Part shown: one piece after another, positions 17,508-26,146 of the stretch
Layout of the letters: each line of letters starts with the position of its first letter
Position numbering within the stretch: the first letter of the stretch is position 1
Assembly (NCBI GenBank): GCA_022565355.1
Contig: JAIUMU010000001.1
Span: forward strand, 434,001-498,000
Direction of reading: 5' to 3'
From: Idiomarina sp.
Lineage (GTDB): Bacteria; Pseudomonadota; Gammaproteobacteria; Enterobacterales; Alteromonadaceae
Length of the DNA: 64,000 nucleotides
Position numbers and translations under genes: made by a program
The notes under the pieces: generated by a model
Told to the model about the DNA's origin: nothing
Seen by the model: the letters and a program-made list of their open reading frames with translations, nothing else
Database searches by the model: none

Positions 17508-18361
17508 TTGTTATCCTTTCTCAATAAAAGATGTTGATACCGCCCTAATTCTCGATAAGGCGATTGTTGCCGATAGGTGAGCTCTAGAGCAAGTAATTCC
17601 TCGGCAGAGTATTCTTTTGCGCGCATATAATCGTGAAAACAGCGCACACCGGAGTGGCTAATTAAAGTAAGGGGGTACTGCCCTAGCCGCGCTAGCACCT
17701 GCTGCGGTTGTAGCGGATAGTTCGGGCTAAAGCGCACCTTCTTTTTCACTTTTAAGCCAGCATTTACGTAATCAAAATTACCATAGAGTATATTGGCCAT
17801 GCGCTTTGCATCGTTATTGTAAAACATAATTGAAAGCCAACCGCCCGGTTTTACCCGCGCTTGCAATACAGCTAACGCTGCAAATGGATCGGCAAGCCAC
17901 TCCAACACCGCATGGCACAAAACCACATCAAACTGCTGCTCACCAAGCTTGCTAGCCAGCTCCTGTAAACCAACCTGATGATAAGTATAGTGCTGTTCTA
18001 AATCTTGCGCACTGTGGCGTTCTTTCGCGGCAGCAATCATTTCTTCAGCAATATCGGTATGAGTAACTTTGTAGCCGGCACGTGCAAAGTATGTATTTAA
18101 TTGCCCCAGCCCAGCGCCAACATCTAAACAGCTAGGCTGAACGCTTGCCTGATGCGAGCGGCTAGATGGTTTCGCAACAGAGAGTGTAGGCTCGCTGTTT
18201 TCATATGATCCAACATCAGTAAGCAAAAAGCGCAGGTCTGCGGCAAGTACCGCTTCACGAATTTGCCCCTTCTCTGTTTGATAGATATTTTTATCAAACC
18301 GGTGCACATCACTGGTGAAGGCTCTATCTAGGTTAGTTGGGCTGGCAGTTCTTTTTTTCAT
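17504..18361 (-). CDS. cmoM: tRNA 5-carboxymethoxyuridine methyltransferase
   Basis: SAM-dependent methyltransferase of 285 residues matching CmoM (formerly SmtA) of E. coli over nearly its whole length. CmoM methylates cmo5U34 to mcmo5U in tRNAs and tunes wobble decoding. Shared signatures include FDKNIYQTEKGQIREAVL at the N-terminus, the SAM-binding LDVGAGLGQLNTYFA, FDVVLCHAVLEWLADP, SIMFYNNDAKRM, NFDYVNAG, HDYMR and the C-terminal YRELGRYQHLL. There is an extra loop of about 15 residues before the SAM motif compared with E. coli. The next gene starts inside its stop codon. The N-terminal start has only a weak ribosome site, so a few residues of uncertainty remain. Confidence 0.93.
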   Translation of the reverse strand: MKKRTASPTNLDRAFTSDVHRFDKNIYQTEKGQIREAVLAADLRFLLTDVGSYENSEPTLSVAKPSSRSHQASVQPSCLDVGAGLGQLNTYFARAGYKVTHTDIAEEMIAAAKERHSAQDLEQHYTYHQVGLQELASKLGEQQFDVVLCHAVLEWLADPFAALAVLQARVKPGGWLSIMFYNNDAKRMANILYGNFDYVNAGLKVKKKVRFSPNYPLQPQQVLARLGQYPLTLISHSGVRCFHDYMRAKEYSAEELLALELTYRQQSPYRELGRYQHLLLRKDNK

Positions 18362-18389
18362 ATACGGTTTTAAACTCTGCTACCGGTAG

Positions 18390-19142
18390 TTACGCCGGAT
18401 TATCAATATCAACGAATTCAACTGCAATACCCAGTTGCTCTGCTATTCTCTCACCCAATGCTCGTACGCCATAGCGCTCCGTAGCATGATGCCCTGCAGC
18501 AAAAAACTGAATGCCACATTCGCGCGCTACATGAATGGTTTGTTCTGATACTTCACCAGTAATAAACGCATCGGCACCTGCAGCTAACGCTTGTTCAATA
18601 AAACCTTGGCCGCCACCGGTACACACCGCTACCGAATTAATTTTGCTATCACTATGCACCGATGCTACTAACGGGCGCTGTAATTGTTGTTCAATCCGCT
18701 GCGCTAAGGCAGTTCCGGTGATCGGTTCAGCAAATTCACCAAGCTGAAGAATGCCATTCGGCGGCAAATCGATTGCGCTGCTCGAATGGATATTTAGTAA
18801 CTGTAATAACTGTGCGTTATTGCCAAATTCTGGATGAATATCCAAGGGTAAATGGTAGGCAATCAAGTTAATATTATTCTCGATTAAGCTACGAATACGT
18901 TTGCCTTTCATGCCTACAATCGGCTCAGCTTCGCCTTTCCAAAAGTAACCATGATGCACCAAAATTGTATCTGCTTTTGCCGCTATAGCCGCATCAATCA
19001 ATGCTTGGCTGGCGGTAACACCGGTTACGATTTTCTGAATCGTACTCGCGCCCTCCACTTGCAAACCATTTGGGCAATAATCATTCACTAATTCAGGCTG
19101 CAACCACTCATTTAAACGCGCTAAAAAACTATTTCGCTGCAT
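18390..19142 (-). CDS. Nif3-like dinuclear metal-centre protein (YbgI family)
   Basis: Protein of 250 residues of the NIF3/YbgI/DUF34 family, which forms hexameric rings with dinuclear metal sites. Expected metal ligands are visible in ILVHHGYFW and in GHHATERYG near the C-terminus, and the N-terminal DYCPNGLQVEG motif is typical. The cellular role is still debated (GTP cyclohydrolase II-like activity or metal/cofactor insertion). I placed the start at the ATG at 19142 because AAGGGG lies six bases before it; the GTG seven codons upstream would place that ribosome site inside the gene. It lies 28 bp before cmoM on the same strand, probably in one operon with cmoM and the dehydrogenase. Confidence 0.92.
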   Translation of the reverse strand: MQRNSFLARLNEWLQPELVNDYCPNGLQVEGASTIQKIVTGVTASQALIDAAIAAKADTILVHHGYFWKGEAEPIVGMKGKRIRSLIENNINLIAYHLPLDIHPEFGNNAQLLQLLNIHSSSAIDLPPNGILQLGEFAEPITGTALAQRIEQQLQRPLVASVHSDSKINSVAVCTGGGQGFIEQALAAGADAFITGEVSEQTIHVARECGIQFFAAGHHATERYGVRALGERIAEQLGIAVEFVDIDNPA

Positions 19143-19239
19143 GCGAATCCCCTTAGGTATCACTCAAATTAGACACTTGCATGAAAAATCGGTATAAAAA
19201 TAGAGTACACACATAATGTTAACACACAGGGAACGAACG

Positions 19240-19635
19240 ATGAGCAAACTTGATAAAGACCAGGTGCTTGCTGATTTCACTAAAGCGTATAAAAACGCCC
19301 ACGGTAAAGCACCCAAGCTAAATGATAGCAACGGCTGGTTTAGTGTTGATGGCGGTAAAAATATGCGTTTAGCGCAACTTGCTGAATTAACAGACGAGCT
19401 TAATGGCGGCAAGAGCGCTACTGCAAAGAAAACAGCGAAAGCGAGTGCAGATAAAAAGGCGCCAGCAAAAAAAGCTGCTAGCGCTAAACCTGCAGCCAAA
19501 AAGCCTGCTGCGAAAAAGCCAGCAAAAGCAGCTGCAGCGGTGAAGAAAGGCAAAGGCGGCCTTACTGCGAAAGAATTGTGGAAGCAACAGCTTGAAGCAA
19601 GCGGCCATGCTCGCCTGCCTCGTGGTATGCGGTAA
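19240..19635 (+). CDS. Small Lys/Ala-rich protein with histone H1-like linker
   Basis: Protein of 131 residues with three parts. Residues 1-55 form an acidic/neutral domain (KAYKNAHGKAPKLND, GWFSVDGGKNMRLAQLAEL). Residues 58-108 are a low-complexity Lys/Ala/Pro tract like the C-terminal tails of histone H1 and bacterial H1-like proteins. Residues 109-131 are a conserved-looking end (GLTAKELWKQQLEASGHARLPRGMR). I chose the ATG at 19240, preceded by a purine-rich GGGAACG; the upstream in-frame start has no ribosome site. The basic tract suggests nucleic-acid binding, a reading from composition only. I do not recognise the terminal domains. It is transcribed divergently from the Nif3 gene. Confidence 0.8.
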   Translation: MSKLDKDQVLADFTKAYKNAHGKAPKLNDSNGWFSVDGGKNMRLAQLAELTDELNGGKSATAKKTAKASADKKAPAKKAASAKPAAKKPAAKKPAKAAAAVKKGKGGLTAKELWKQQLEASGHARLPRGMR

Positions 19636-19703
19636 GCACCTCCACCGTTAAATAAAGCAGTGAACCTGTACACCAGTAACACGTACAGACACCACATATA
19701 AAC

Positions 19704-19732
19704 AAGGCGCCGCTGGTTCACCAGGGCGCCTT
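19704..19732 (+). terminator. Hairpin terminator after the Lys/Ala-rich gene
   Basis: Stem AAGGCGCC / GGCGCCTT continued by CTGG/CCAG around a TTCA loop, followed by TTATT. The U-tract is short, so this may be a weak terminator. Confidence 0.6.
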
Positions 19733-19770
19733 ATTCATTATTATACCGCTAAAAGCTAAGCTTCCAGCCG

Positions 19771-19822
19771 AATGCACTAAGTGAATGCACTAAGCTAATG
19801 CATTAAGCTAATGCATTAAGTG
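19771..19822. repeat. Tandem repeat, 4 x 13 bp
   Basis: Four head-to-tail copies of AATGCAYTAAGYK: units 1 and 2 have CAC, units 3 and 4 have CAT; units 1 and 4 end in GTG and units 2 and 3 in GCT. It sits just after the stop of the DUF3833 gene in the convergent gap. Confidence 0.85.
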
Positions 19823-19829
19823 ACCAACG

Positions 19830-20354
19830 CTAATCGAGGCGTTCCATGTAGATGGTGATTTCCCCTACCCGAAATCCGAATTTACGCATTTCTGTACGAT
19901 TTACTAAGCGATCTTCATCGAGTAAAAACATCCAATCATCTAACGTAATCGCAATCGTGCTATCGCGAAACGGCACTTCAAGCTGATATACCCAGTGCAG
20001 CGCGTTACCTGCAGTTGTGCCTTTGGCTACCCCTACTACATCACCGGCAGTGCCTTCGTAGCTGTTCGGTCCGGTTTTCGTAAGTTGCCATACCCGCGTT
20101 TCCTCACGCCCGTCATCCCAATAAAACACTTCATCAAGTACACCTTGATCGCCTTCCCAAGTGCCTACAATATCGGCACGAAAGCGCTGCGTTACCTTAC
20201 CAGATCGATCTTGCACCATTCCGTGCGCCACAATATTACCCACGAAAAATTCATCTAAATGCAGTGCTGGGCTATCGCTTTTATAATCATCAATCTTTGC
20301 TGAACAACCTACTAGCATGAATGCTGCGGCAAGTGTTAAGGCTAAAATTCGCAT
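19830..20354 (-). CDS. DUF3833 lipoprotein
   Basis: Predicted lipoprotein of 174 residues with a signal peptide ending in the lipobox LVGC (Cys17), followed by a beta-rich domain resembling the DUF3833/lipocalin-like family (FVGNIVAHGMVQDRSGKVTQRF, LHWVYQLEVPFRDSTIAITLDDWMFLLDE). Members are found next to chalcone-isomerase-like and Cfa genes in ChrR-sigma loci of Vibrio, Shewanella and relatives. The fold suggests binding of a fatty acid or another lipophilic molecule at the membrane, which is inference. Its ATG overlaps the preceding stop by one base (TAATG), so it is translationally coupled. It is the last gene of the long stress operon. Confidence 0.82.
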   Translation of the reverse strand: MRILALTLAAAFMLVGCSAKIDDYKSDSPALHLDEFFVGNIVAHGMVQDRSGKVTQRFRADIVGTWEGDQGVLDEVFYWDDGREETRVWQLTKTGPNSYEGTAGDVVGVAKGTTAGNALHWVYQLEVPFRDSTIAITLDDWMFLLDEDRLVNRTEMRKFGFRVGEITIYMERLD

Positions 20355-20908
20355 TACTTTTCCCCTACTAGTTCATCTCGGCTGCTGCGAAAACGGGCGT
20401 TCTCTGATAGCCAAATGGCCAGAAATTGCTCGCCAAATTGCTGATCCTCTATCGCGCCCAGTTCACCTTCATTGCCATAAAACCGCACTGCGCCATTCGG
20501 GAGTTGATGGGCCACAATACAATCGCCGGAATTTACATCAGGCCAAATGTTTTTCAGCGTATTAATCCATTCGCTGGTTTTTTCGCTTTCCGCAAAGCCG
20601 ATACGCTCCCATTCATCACGGGTTTGCTCAGCCAAGCGTTCAGCACTGAAACTACGTGCATAGTTCAAGCGCAACAAACGCTCATCTGCTTGAGAGTAGC
20701 TACCGGTATTCGAATACAGCTCAGCATCATAGATACGGAACAGCATTACCCGCAAACGGGTTTCACCAACTTTTGCCAAGCTTTGCGATGATGCTGAACT
20801 AGCACCACTAATTACATCGCTACCGCAACTACTAGCAGCCGCAGTGGCGCTGCACAGCATTGTAGCGCCTAGCGCAGCAATACCTAGCATTGAGCGTTTA
20901 AACTTCAT
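20354..20908 (-). CDS. Chalcone isomerase-like exported protein
   Basis: Protein of 184 residues with a signal peptide (cleavage near AAA|S) and a domain of the bacterial chalcone-isomerase-like family (VGETRLRVMLFRIYDAELYS, LLRLNYARSFSAERLAEQTRDEW, FYGNEGELGAI). These proteins share the plant chalcone isomerase/fatty-acid-binding fold and are not expected to make flavonoids. Plant fatty-acid-binding members hold acyl chains, so a lipid-binding role in the envelope fits the neighbouring acyl-modifying genes (inference). The start overlaps the end of the DUF2878 gene by 11 bp. Confidence 0.83.
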   Translation of the reverse strand: MKFKRSMLGIAALGATMLCSATAAASSCGSDVISGASSASSQSLAKVGETRLRVMLFRIYDAELYSNTGSYSQADERLLRLNYARSFSAERLAEQTRDEWERIGFAESEKTSEWINTLKNIWPDVNSGDCIVAHQLPNGAVRFYGNEGELGAIEDQQFGEQFLAIWLSENARFRSSRDELVGEK

Positions 20909-21461
20909 TGTAGCCCTCCTCAGAGCGCTGTTTTGGTTTTTTAGGCAGATTAACGATTGGCGTTACTAAACGCGCTACCAAAATCATCAATAATGCCCAC
21001 ATCACAACATATACAACCGCTGCCGTAACAGGTTCTACTTGCAGCTCCGCAGCACCTATGCGAGTGCCAGCGAAATAGGTAATTGGCCCAAAAATACCGC
21101 CTAGCAAGGCTGCTAACCATGCCCTACCACGCAACCAATCAAACATCATCAAGGCCATACCCGCAAAGCCGAACCACAATAGAATCAACCATGCCGGCAG
21201 CCATTCGGTACCCGTGAATTGAATTACACCACCAGTAACGGTGAGCAACTCTGCGCCCAAACCTGCCCCTACAATGATGAGAAAAGCGTAACGCCGATGC
21301 CACAGCTGCTTGGGCGTAGCAGCAAACATAAGCACGATTAACAGTACCGTTAACCAAATCCAGTTCTCTCTACCGAGCACTGCGCTTAACCAAACAAAAT
21401 CAAAAATCACAAACGCCGCTAAGCGATGATTTAGGATGAGCTTGCGCAGCCAGTTAACCAT
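20898..21461 (-). CDS. DUF2878 integral membrane protein
   Basis: Hydrophobic protein of 187 residues with about five or six membrane segments (for example AAFVIFDFVWLSAVL, WIWLTVLLIVLMFAA, WLPAWLILLWFGFAGMALMM, AAVVYVVMWALLMILVA). It matches DUF2878, a family found next to Cfa and chalcone-isomerase-like genes in ChrR-type loci. I chose the ATG at 21461, which overlaps the cfa stop as ATGGTTAA (8 bp). The function is unknown; the context suggests a membrane partner of the acyl-modifying enzymes. Confidence 0.82.
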   Translation of the reverse strand: MVNWLRKLILNHRLAAFVIFDFVWLSAVLGRENWIWLTVLLIVLMFAATPKQLWHRRYAFLIIVGAGLGAELLTVTGGVIQFTGTEWLPAWLILLWFGFAGMALMMFDWLRGRAWLAALLGGIFGPITYFAGTRIGAAELQVEPVTAAVVYVVMWALLMILVARLVTPIVNLPKKPKQRSEEGYNEV

Positions 21462-22716
21462 TAGCAAGATGCTTCGCTTTGGTTGCTTTTAACTGCACAG
21501 CACTAATCGAACGTTGATTAAAGCCGCCTTCGCAGTAGCACAAATAATAGTTCCACATACGGGCAAAACGTTCGTCATAGTTGAAGGCTTTTAATTCTTC
21601 AAACCGTTCATTAAAGCGCTGGCGCCAATCCGCAAGGGTGCGGGCATAATCGAAGCCGATATCGCTCACTTCCCGCACTACCATTTCGGTGTGCTTGCGG
21701 AACATGCGGCTTACCAATTCAATAGAAGGTAAATAGCCACCGGGGAATATATATTTTTGGATGAAATCAACATTACGGTTGTACTTTTCTAATCGCTGAT
21801 CAGCAATTGTAATAGCTTGCAGCACCATGGTTCCGCCTGGCTTCACGAGTGCATTACACTTGCGGAAAAAAACCGCCATGTACTCAGCACCCACAGCTTC
21901 GATCATCTCCACCGATACAAGTTTATCGTACTGGCCACTTAAATCGCGGTAATCCTCTTTTAGTAGCGTAATCTGGCTCTGTAGGCCGCGTTCTGCCACT
22001 AGCGTTTCAGCAAACTTAAATTGTTCTTCCGAAATTGTGGTGGTGGTTACTTTACAGCCATAATTTTCTGCCGCAAAAATTGCCAATCCGCCCCAGCCGG
22101 TACCAATCTCAAGAAGATGGTCGTCGGCGGTTAACTCAAGCATCTCGCACAAGCGGCGAAGTTTTTCTTCCTGCGCTTCATCAAGGGTGGATTCGGCAGA
22201 TGGATACACAGCGCTTGAATACTGCATGCGCTGATCTAGAAAGCGAGTGTACAGTTCGTTGCCTAAATCATAATGGGCAGCAATATTCTCTTTAGCGCGC
22301 GTTTTACTGTTGCGCTTGCGCATGTGGCTCACCATTTGCAGTGGCCACGATAACCAAGCCAAACGGGCCTCAAGTTTATCGAGAACCGTTAAGTTTGCGG
22401 CGAATAATTCAATTACTTTGGTAAGATCTGGAGAATGCCAATCTCCGGCAATAAAGGCGTCACCGGCACCAATATCACCGCCGAACACAAATTTCACATA
22501 GGTTTGTGGATTAATAATCTCAATACGCGCACTAGGCTGTGCTCCAGCCTCACCAAATCGACCAATAACTTTGCTATCTTGCACAATATGCAACTCGCCA
22601 AAAGCTAAGTGCTTCAGCACACGAAACATAAGGTTTTGCGCAAATCGCTCCATCTTGGTCATGGTGATTTCAGCGAGCGCTAGGTTGTTCGAAGATGTAT
22701 TGGTCGATGTTCTCAT
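21454..22716 (-). CDS. cfa: Cyclopropane-fatty-acid-synthase-like SAM methyltransferase
   Basis: Class I SAM methyltransferase of 420 residues in the Cfa/UfaM/Ufa family, which methylates double bonds in membrane phospholipid acyl chains. The SAM motif is LEIGTGWGG (202-210), with HYDLGN (148-153) and YIFPGGYLPS typical of the family. Residues that hold bicarbonate in E. coli Cfa are only partly kept: Glu239 corresponds to Glu273 and Tyr317 to Tyr357, but Cys139 is Ser168 and His266 is Gln300. It is therefore more likely to make a methylated unsaturated chain than a cyclopropane ring (inference). An 89-bp gap separates it from the DUF1365 gene upstream. The start follows AGGAAAG. It belongs to the ECF sigma/ChrR-linked operon. 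Confidence 0.9.
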   Translation of the reverse strand: MRTSTNTSSNNLALAEITMTKMERFAQNLMFRVLKHLAFGELHIVQDSKVIGRFGEAGAQPSARIEIINPQTYVKFVFGGDIGAGDAFIAGDWHSPDLTKVIELFAANLTVLDKLEARLAWLSWPLQMVSHMRKRNSKTRAKENIAAHYDLGNELYTRFLDQRMQYSSAVYPSAESTLDEAQEEKLRRLCEMLELTADDHLLEIGTGWGGLAIFAAENYGCKVTTTTISEEQFKFAETLVAERGLQSQITLLKEDYRDLSGQYDKLVSVEMIEAVGAEYMAVFFRKCNALVKPGGTMVLQAITIADQRLEKYNRNVDFIQKYIFPGGYLPSIELVSRMFRKHTEMVVREVSDIGFDYARTLADWRQRFNERFEELKAFNYDERFARMWNYYLCYCEGGFNQRSISAVQLKATKAKHLANG

Positions 22717-22805
22717 CGTTTCTTTCCTGTGTATTCGCTTTGCATTAGCATGGGCTAATTTGCCGTTGCGATTATTATTGTCCGTTGTTCGTTAGCTTTA
22801 CTTTA

Positions 22806-23600
22806 TTAGCGAGAGCTACCTGGGTGCCCATAAAATGGCACGCGCTTTACAAAAAGCTTCACAGCTTGCCAATAAATTCCAGCCACAACTTTCAGCGTCA
22901 TCCATGGATGCACTACTAATACGCGGCGAATAGCGCTCTGGTTCAATGCAGATCGTTTTAATGTGAGGGTTGCATCGAACTCACAACGATCCAGCCCTTC
23001 CTTTTTCGTGTGTGCCGCAATATGCACTAGCACTCGGCTGCCATCACTCAGCTTCGGTGCACCCAGGCGCCAATGGTATTGCATATCAATAGGATTAAAT
23101 GGAGATACATGCAGAATCTTATCAGTGGTATTTTTTCGCGTTAAATTAACCAAGTAACAGTGCCGTTCATTCCAAGGGGTGTTGCTTACTTCGGCGAGCA
23201 TATGGGTAAAAACGCCCTGCTCGTTCGCCAAATAGAAACAGTTAATAGGGCTAAAATACAAACCCCAGTTGCGAATATTACCGAGAAAATAAACTCGCCC
23301 CTGCAATTCTGTACTCGCCAGCTCGCTCATTTTCGCTCGCACTGCATCCGCTAAATTCTGGTTAGGCGATGCCCGTTCATTGGTTAAGTAATCACTTTCG
23401 CGAAATTGCATCGGTGCCCACTTACTCGCGGTGCTAAGCAACTTGCTCATGGAATTCGCACTGGCCAAATCATCTAAATCAAGCCACCACTGATTCACTG
23501 AATAAGCAAAATAATGCTTTTTCGGGGTATAGCGCCGATGGCGAATAACCCCGTTGTAAATGGCATGGTGATGCATATCGTTATCGGCAATGTTATGCAT
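22806..23600 (-). CDS. DUF1365 protein
   Basis: Protein of 264 residues of DUF1365, a family nearly always found between an FAD amine-oxidase-like gene and a cfa gene. Typical segments are [23 protein letters not shown] at the start, [27 protein letters not shown] and the C-terminal [20 protein letters not shown]. No catalytic motif is known. I placed the start at the ATG at 23600, which overlaps the FAD gene stop as ATGCATAA; a further Met eight codons downstream is possible. In alphaproteobacteria, proteins of such loci modify methylated acyl chains, including furan formation, and this family could supply one of those steps (inference). Confidence 0.85.
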   Translation of the reverse strand: MHNIADNDMHHHAIYNGVIRHRRYTPKKHYFAYSVNQWWLDLDDLASANSMSKLLSTASKWAPMQFRESDYLTNERASPNQNLADAVRAKMSELASTELQGRVYFLGNIRNWGLYFSPINCFYLANEQGVFTHMLAEVSNTPWNERHCYLVNLTRKNTTDKILHVSPFNPIDMQYHWRLGAPKLSDGSRVLVHIAAHTKKEGLDRCEFDATLTLKRSALNQSAIRRVLVVHPWMTLKVVAGIYWQAVKLFVKRVPFYGHPGSSR

Positions 23601-24900
23601 TGGTTGGTGCTTCTGCTTGGGTATTTTCAGGCCGTTCAATACCAAACCGTTCCGCGATATCTACCGCACTCCGCACGCCGTCTTCATGGAAGCCGTTGTA
23701 CCAATACGCACCGCAAAAGTGAGTACGGTTTTTGCCACAAATTTCCGATCGCCGTTGCCGTTTTCTAAACGAATCTACCGAATACACTGGGTGTGCATAG
23801 GTGAACTTACGCAGGATCTTGCTTTCATCGATCGCCGCAGTGTTGTTGAGCGTTACGCAAAAGGTTACCGGTGCATCTACTAAACCCTGCAAAATATTCA
23901 TGTTGTAGGTAACCGTAGCCGGTTTTTGCATGCCACCAGCCGATAAATTAGGTAGTAAATAGTTCCAACTAGCCCACGCAGCTTTACGCTTTGGTAATTG
24001 GGTGATATCTGTGTGCAACACAACATCATTATCTTGGTACGGAATACCGCTTAAAATATCGCGCTCTGCAGCATTTGGATCGGCTAATAACGCCAAGGCT
24101 TGATCGCTATGGCAAGCGAAAATAACTTCATCAAATCGCGCGCTCGTCCCATCAAAAAACTCTAGCACTACACCATCTTGTTCTCTGCGTACTTTTTTCA
24201 CACCGGTATTTAAGTGTATTCGTTCCGCAAAAGGCTGGGTTAAAGCTGGAATGTAATTACGCGATCCACCCTTAATTACATGCCATTGCGGGCGATCGCT
24301 AACATCAAGAAGGCCATGGTTTAAAAAGAACTTCAGGAAAAAAGCCAATGGGAACTTTGCCGCTTCTTCAAGGCTAGCAGACCAAATTGCAGCACACATT
24401 GGGTACAAGTAATTATCAGAAAACGCTTGGCCAATTCCCAGTTCCGCAACGAAATCATCTAAGGTAAGGCGTTCTAGCTCTTTAGCAGAGCGTTGCTGCA
24501 GGGCCAGCTTCGCTTGCTTGTTGAATTTAACAATGTCCAACAGCATGCGATAGAAACTCGGCCGCAAATAATTGCGCTTTTGCGCAAACAACGTAGCCAA
24601 ACTATGGCCGTTATACTCCAAGCCAGTTTTGGGGTTCTGCACACTAAAACTCATTTCAGTGTCTTGCCAATCCACCCCATGCTTACGCAACAAGGCCCGA
24701 AAATTTGGATAGGTACGGTTATTGAAAACAATAAAACCCGTGTCGATAGCAAATTGCTGCCCCGCTACTTGCACATCTACAGTAGCTGTATGGCCACCAA
24801 TGTAATCATTTTTCTCATACATCCATACTTCATGCTGCTCACTCAATAAATTGGCTGCGGTGATGCCCGCAATTCCTGAACCAATTACAGCTATTTTCAT
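23593..24900 (-). CDS. FAD-dependent oxidoreductase, UfaD-like candidate fatty-acid desaturase
   Basis: Flavoprotein of 435 residues of the NAD(P)-binding amine-oxidase family. The dinucleotide-binding motif is [15 protein letters not shown] (7-21), followed by [15 protein letters not shown] and IDTGFIVFN; the C-terminal flavin motif is [18 protein letters not shown]. This branch is linked to Cfa-type enzymes, and one member, UfaD of Rhodobacter sphaeroides, desaturates a methylated acyl chain during furan fatty acid synthesis. Assignment to UfaD activity here is by context, not proof. It overlaps the SDR stop by one base (TAATG) and the DUF1365 start by 8 bp, so the three are translationally coupled. 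Confidence 0.88.
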   Translation of the reverse strand: MKIAVIGSGIAGITAANLLSEQHEVWMYEKNDYIGGHTATVDVQVAGQQFAIDTGFIVFNNRTYPNFRALLRKHGVDWQDTEMSFSVQNPKTGLEYNGHSLATLFAQKRNYLRPSFYRMLLDIVKFNKQAKLALQQRSAKELERLTLDDFVAELGIGQAFSDNYLYPMCAAIWSASLEEAAKFPLAFFLKFFLNHGLLDVSDRPQWHVIKGGSRNYIPALTQPFAERIHLNTGVKKVRREQDGVVLEFFDGTSARFDEVIFACHSDQALALLADPNAAERDILSGIPYQDNDVVLHTDITQLPKRKAAWASWNYLLPNLSAGGMQKPATVTYNMNILQGLVDAPVTFCVTLNNTAAIDESKILRKFTYAHPVYSVDSFRKRQRRSEICGKNRTHFCGAYWYNGFHEDGVRSAVDIAERFGIERPENTQAEAPTNA

Positions 24901-25646
24901 TAATGATTCCTCATTCGTTTCGATAAAGCGATCTGCAGGCGGTAAGGAAGGCGTTGTAAACTCGCCAATATAAAACCAAATACACTAGGAAAGGCAATGT
25001 GTGCTTTGCCTTTCGCTATTCCTTTGCGCATAGCTTGTGAAGCTTCTGCCACTGAGATACGCATCGGCATCTCAAAATCATTCGCGTCGGTCATAGGGGT
25101 TTCTACGAAACCAGGGGAAACGGTAATTACTTGGATCCCCGTATCCACGATATCGGTGCGTAAAGCGCTGGCAAAATAATGCACTGCAGCTTTACTGGCG
25201 CCATAAGCTTCGGCTCGGGTGAAAGGGAATTGCCGCGCCATGCTATCTACCACTACGAGCTTGCTACCTTTTGGTAAATTCGGCAGTAGTGCGGCAATAC
25301 AGTTCACAACGCCAAAAAAGTTGGCCGCAAATACTCGCTCTACTAATGCAACTTCGAAATTCTGAGCATCGTCGATGTATTCACACACACCCGCGTTCAG
25401 AATAGCCACATCCAAAGGCTCAGCCAGCTGCTTCAGCGTATCCTGTAACACCGATTGTGTTTGTTGTTGGTTGGTAACATCAAAAACTGCGGTAGTAATA
25501 CGCGTAGCATCAGCCACTTCACTCGCAAGTTCACTCAGTTTTGTGGTGTTTCGCCCACAGGCAATTACATGGTGCCCTGCCGCAGCGTAATCCAACGCCA
25601 ACTGTCGGCCAATGCCGGAGGTTGCGCCCGTTATTAGTACATTCAT
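24900..25646 (-). CDS. Short-chain dehydrogenase/reductase
   Basis: Classical SDR of 248 residues. The cofactor motif is TGATSGIG (6-13), a NAG motif occurs in LNAGV, the active site is Ser-(N)-Tyr-xxx-Lys (YGASKAAVHYFASAL), and SPGFVETPMT is the usual PG motif. The start is the ATG at 25646, preceded by GAGGAAAC; the TTG two codons earlier is less likely. Homologues accompany FAD/DUF1365/cfa genes in ChrR-regulated operons. The substrate is unknown; an acyl or aldehyde intermediate of membrane lipid chemistry is a guess from context. Confidence 0.9.
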   Translation of the reverse strand: MNVLITGATSGIGRQLALDYAAAGHHVIACGRNTTKLSELASEVADATRITTAVFDVTNQQQTQSVLQDTLKQLAEPLDVAILNAGVCEYIDDAQNFEVALVERVFAANFFGVVNCIAALLPNLPKGSKLVVVDSMARQFPFTRAEAYGASKAAVHYFASALRTDIVDTGIQVITVSPGFVETPMTDANDFEMPMRISVAEASQAMRKGIAKGKAHIAFPSVFGFILASLQRLPYRLQIALSKRMRNH

Positions 25647-25676
25647 AAACAAAGTTTCCTCAATGGAATTGGCTGT

Positions 25677-26138
25677 TTAACTAACGGCTTGCAAACGATC
25701 GCGAACCTTGCGAATTAGAAAGCTAATTACCGGTATATGCTCGTACACCATGGCACCTAAATCATAATAATCAACATGGCTACGAATTTTGTTTTCTTCG
25801 TCAGCAAACTGCAGATGGGTAGAGCCCTGAACTACAATCTCACGGCCATTCGCCAAACTTTCGTGCTGCAGGCGCATTTGCCAAGTTAAAAATGCCTCAT
25901 CTTTGTTGAACATTTCCGCATCAAACGCAAAGTGGCACGATTGCGCGTTGGCGATACCATGGGCAAAATAACTTTCCAGATCTGCAAGGCCATTTACCTG
26001 TAAAACCGGGTCTTGAAAGGTAATATCGTTATGATAGATATCAGCAAGTTGTTGCAAAGAATCGCTGTTAAATTCATCATAAAGGTTCTTTAATTCGGCA
26101 ATTAACTGCCCGCGCTCTTTTTTGCTATACGTAGCCAT
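25677..26138 (-). CDS. NTF2/SnoaL-like protein
   Basis: Small protein of 153 residues with a nuclear transport factor 2-like cone fold (ELKNLYDEFNSDSLQQLADIYHNDITFQDPVLQVNGLADLE at the N-terminus, then SHVDYYDLGAMVYEHIPVI). The fold forms a pocket and may be catalytic (SnoaL-type isomerases) or a binding protein; no clear catalytic residue can be assigned. It follows the photolyase gene after only 8 bp and precedes the SDR gene by 30 bp, so it belongs to the same operon. Genes of this family at this position are usual in photolyase/ChrR loci of marine gammaproteobacteria. Confidence 0.85.
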   Translation of the reverse strand: MATYSKKERGQLIAELKNLYDEFNSDSLQQLADIYHNDITFQDPVLQVNGLADLESYFAHGIANAQSCHFAFDAEMFNKDEAFLTWQMRLQHESLANGREIVVQGSTHLQFADEENKIRSHVDYYDLGAMVYEHIPVISFLIRKVRDRLQAVS

Positions 26139-26146
26139 ATTGCCTC

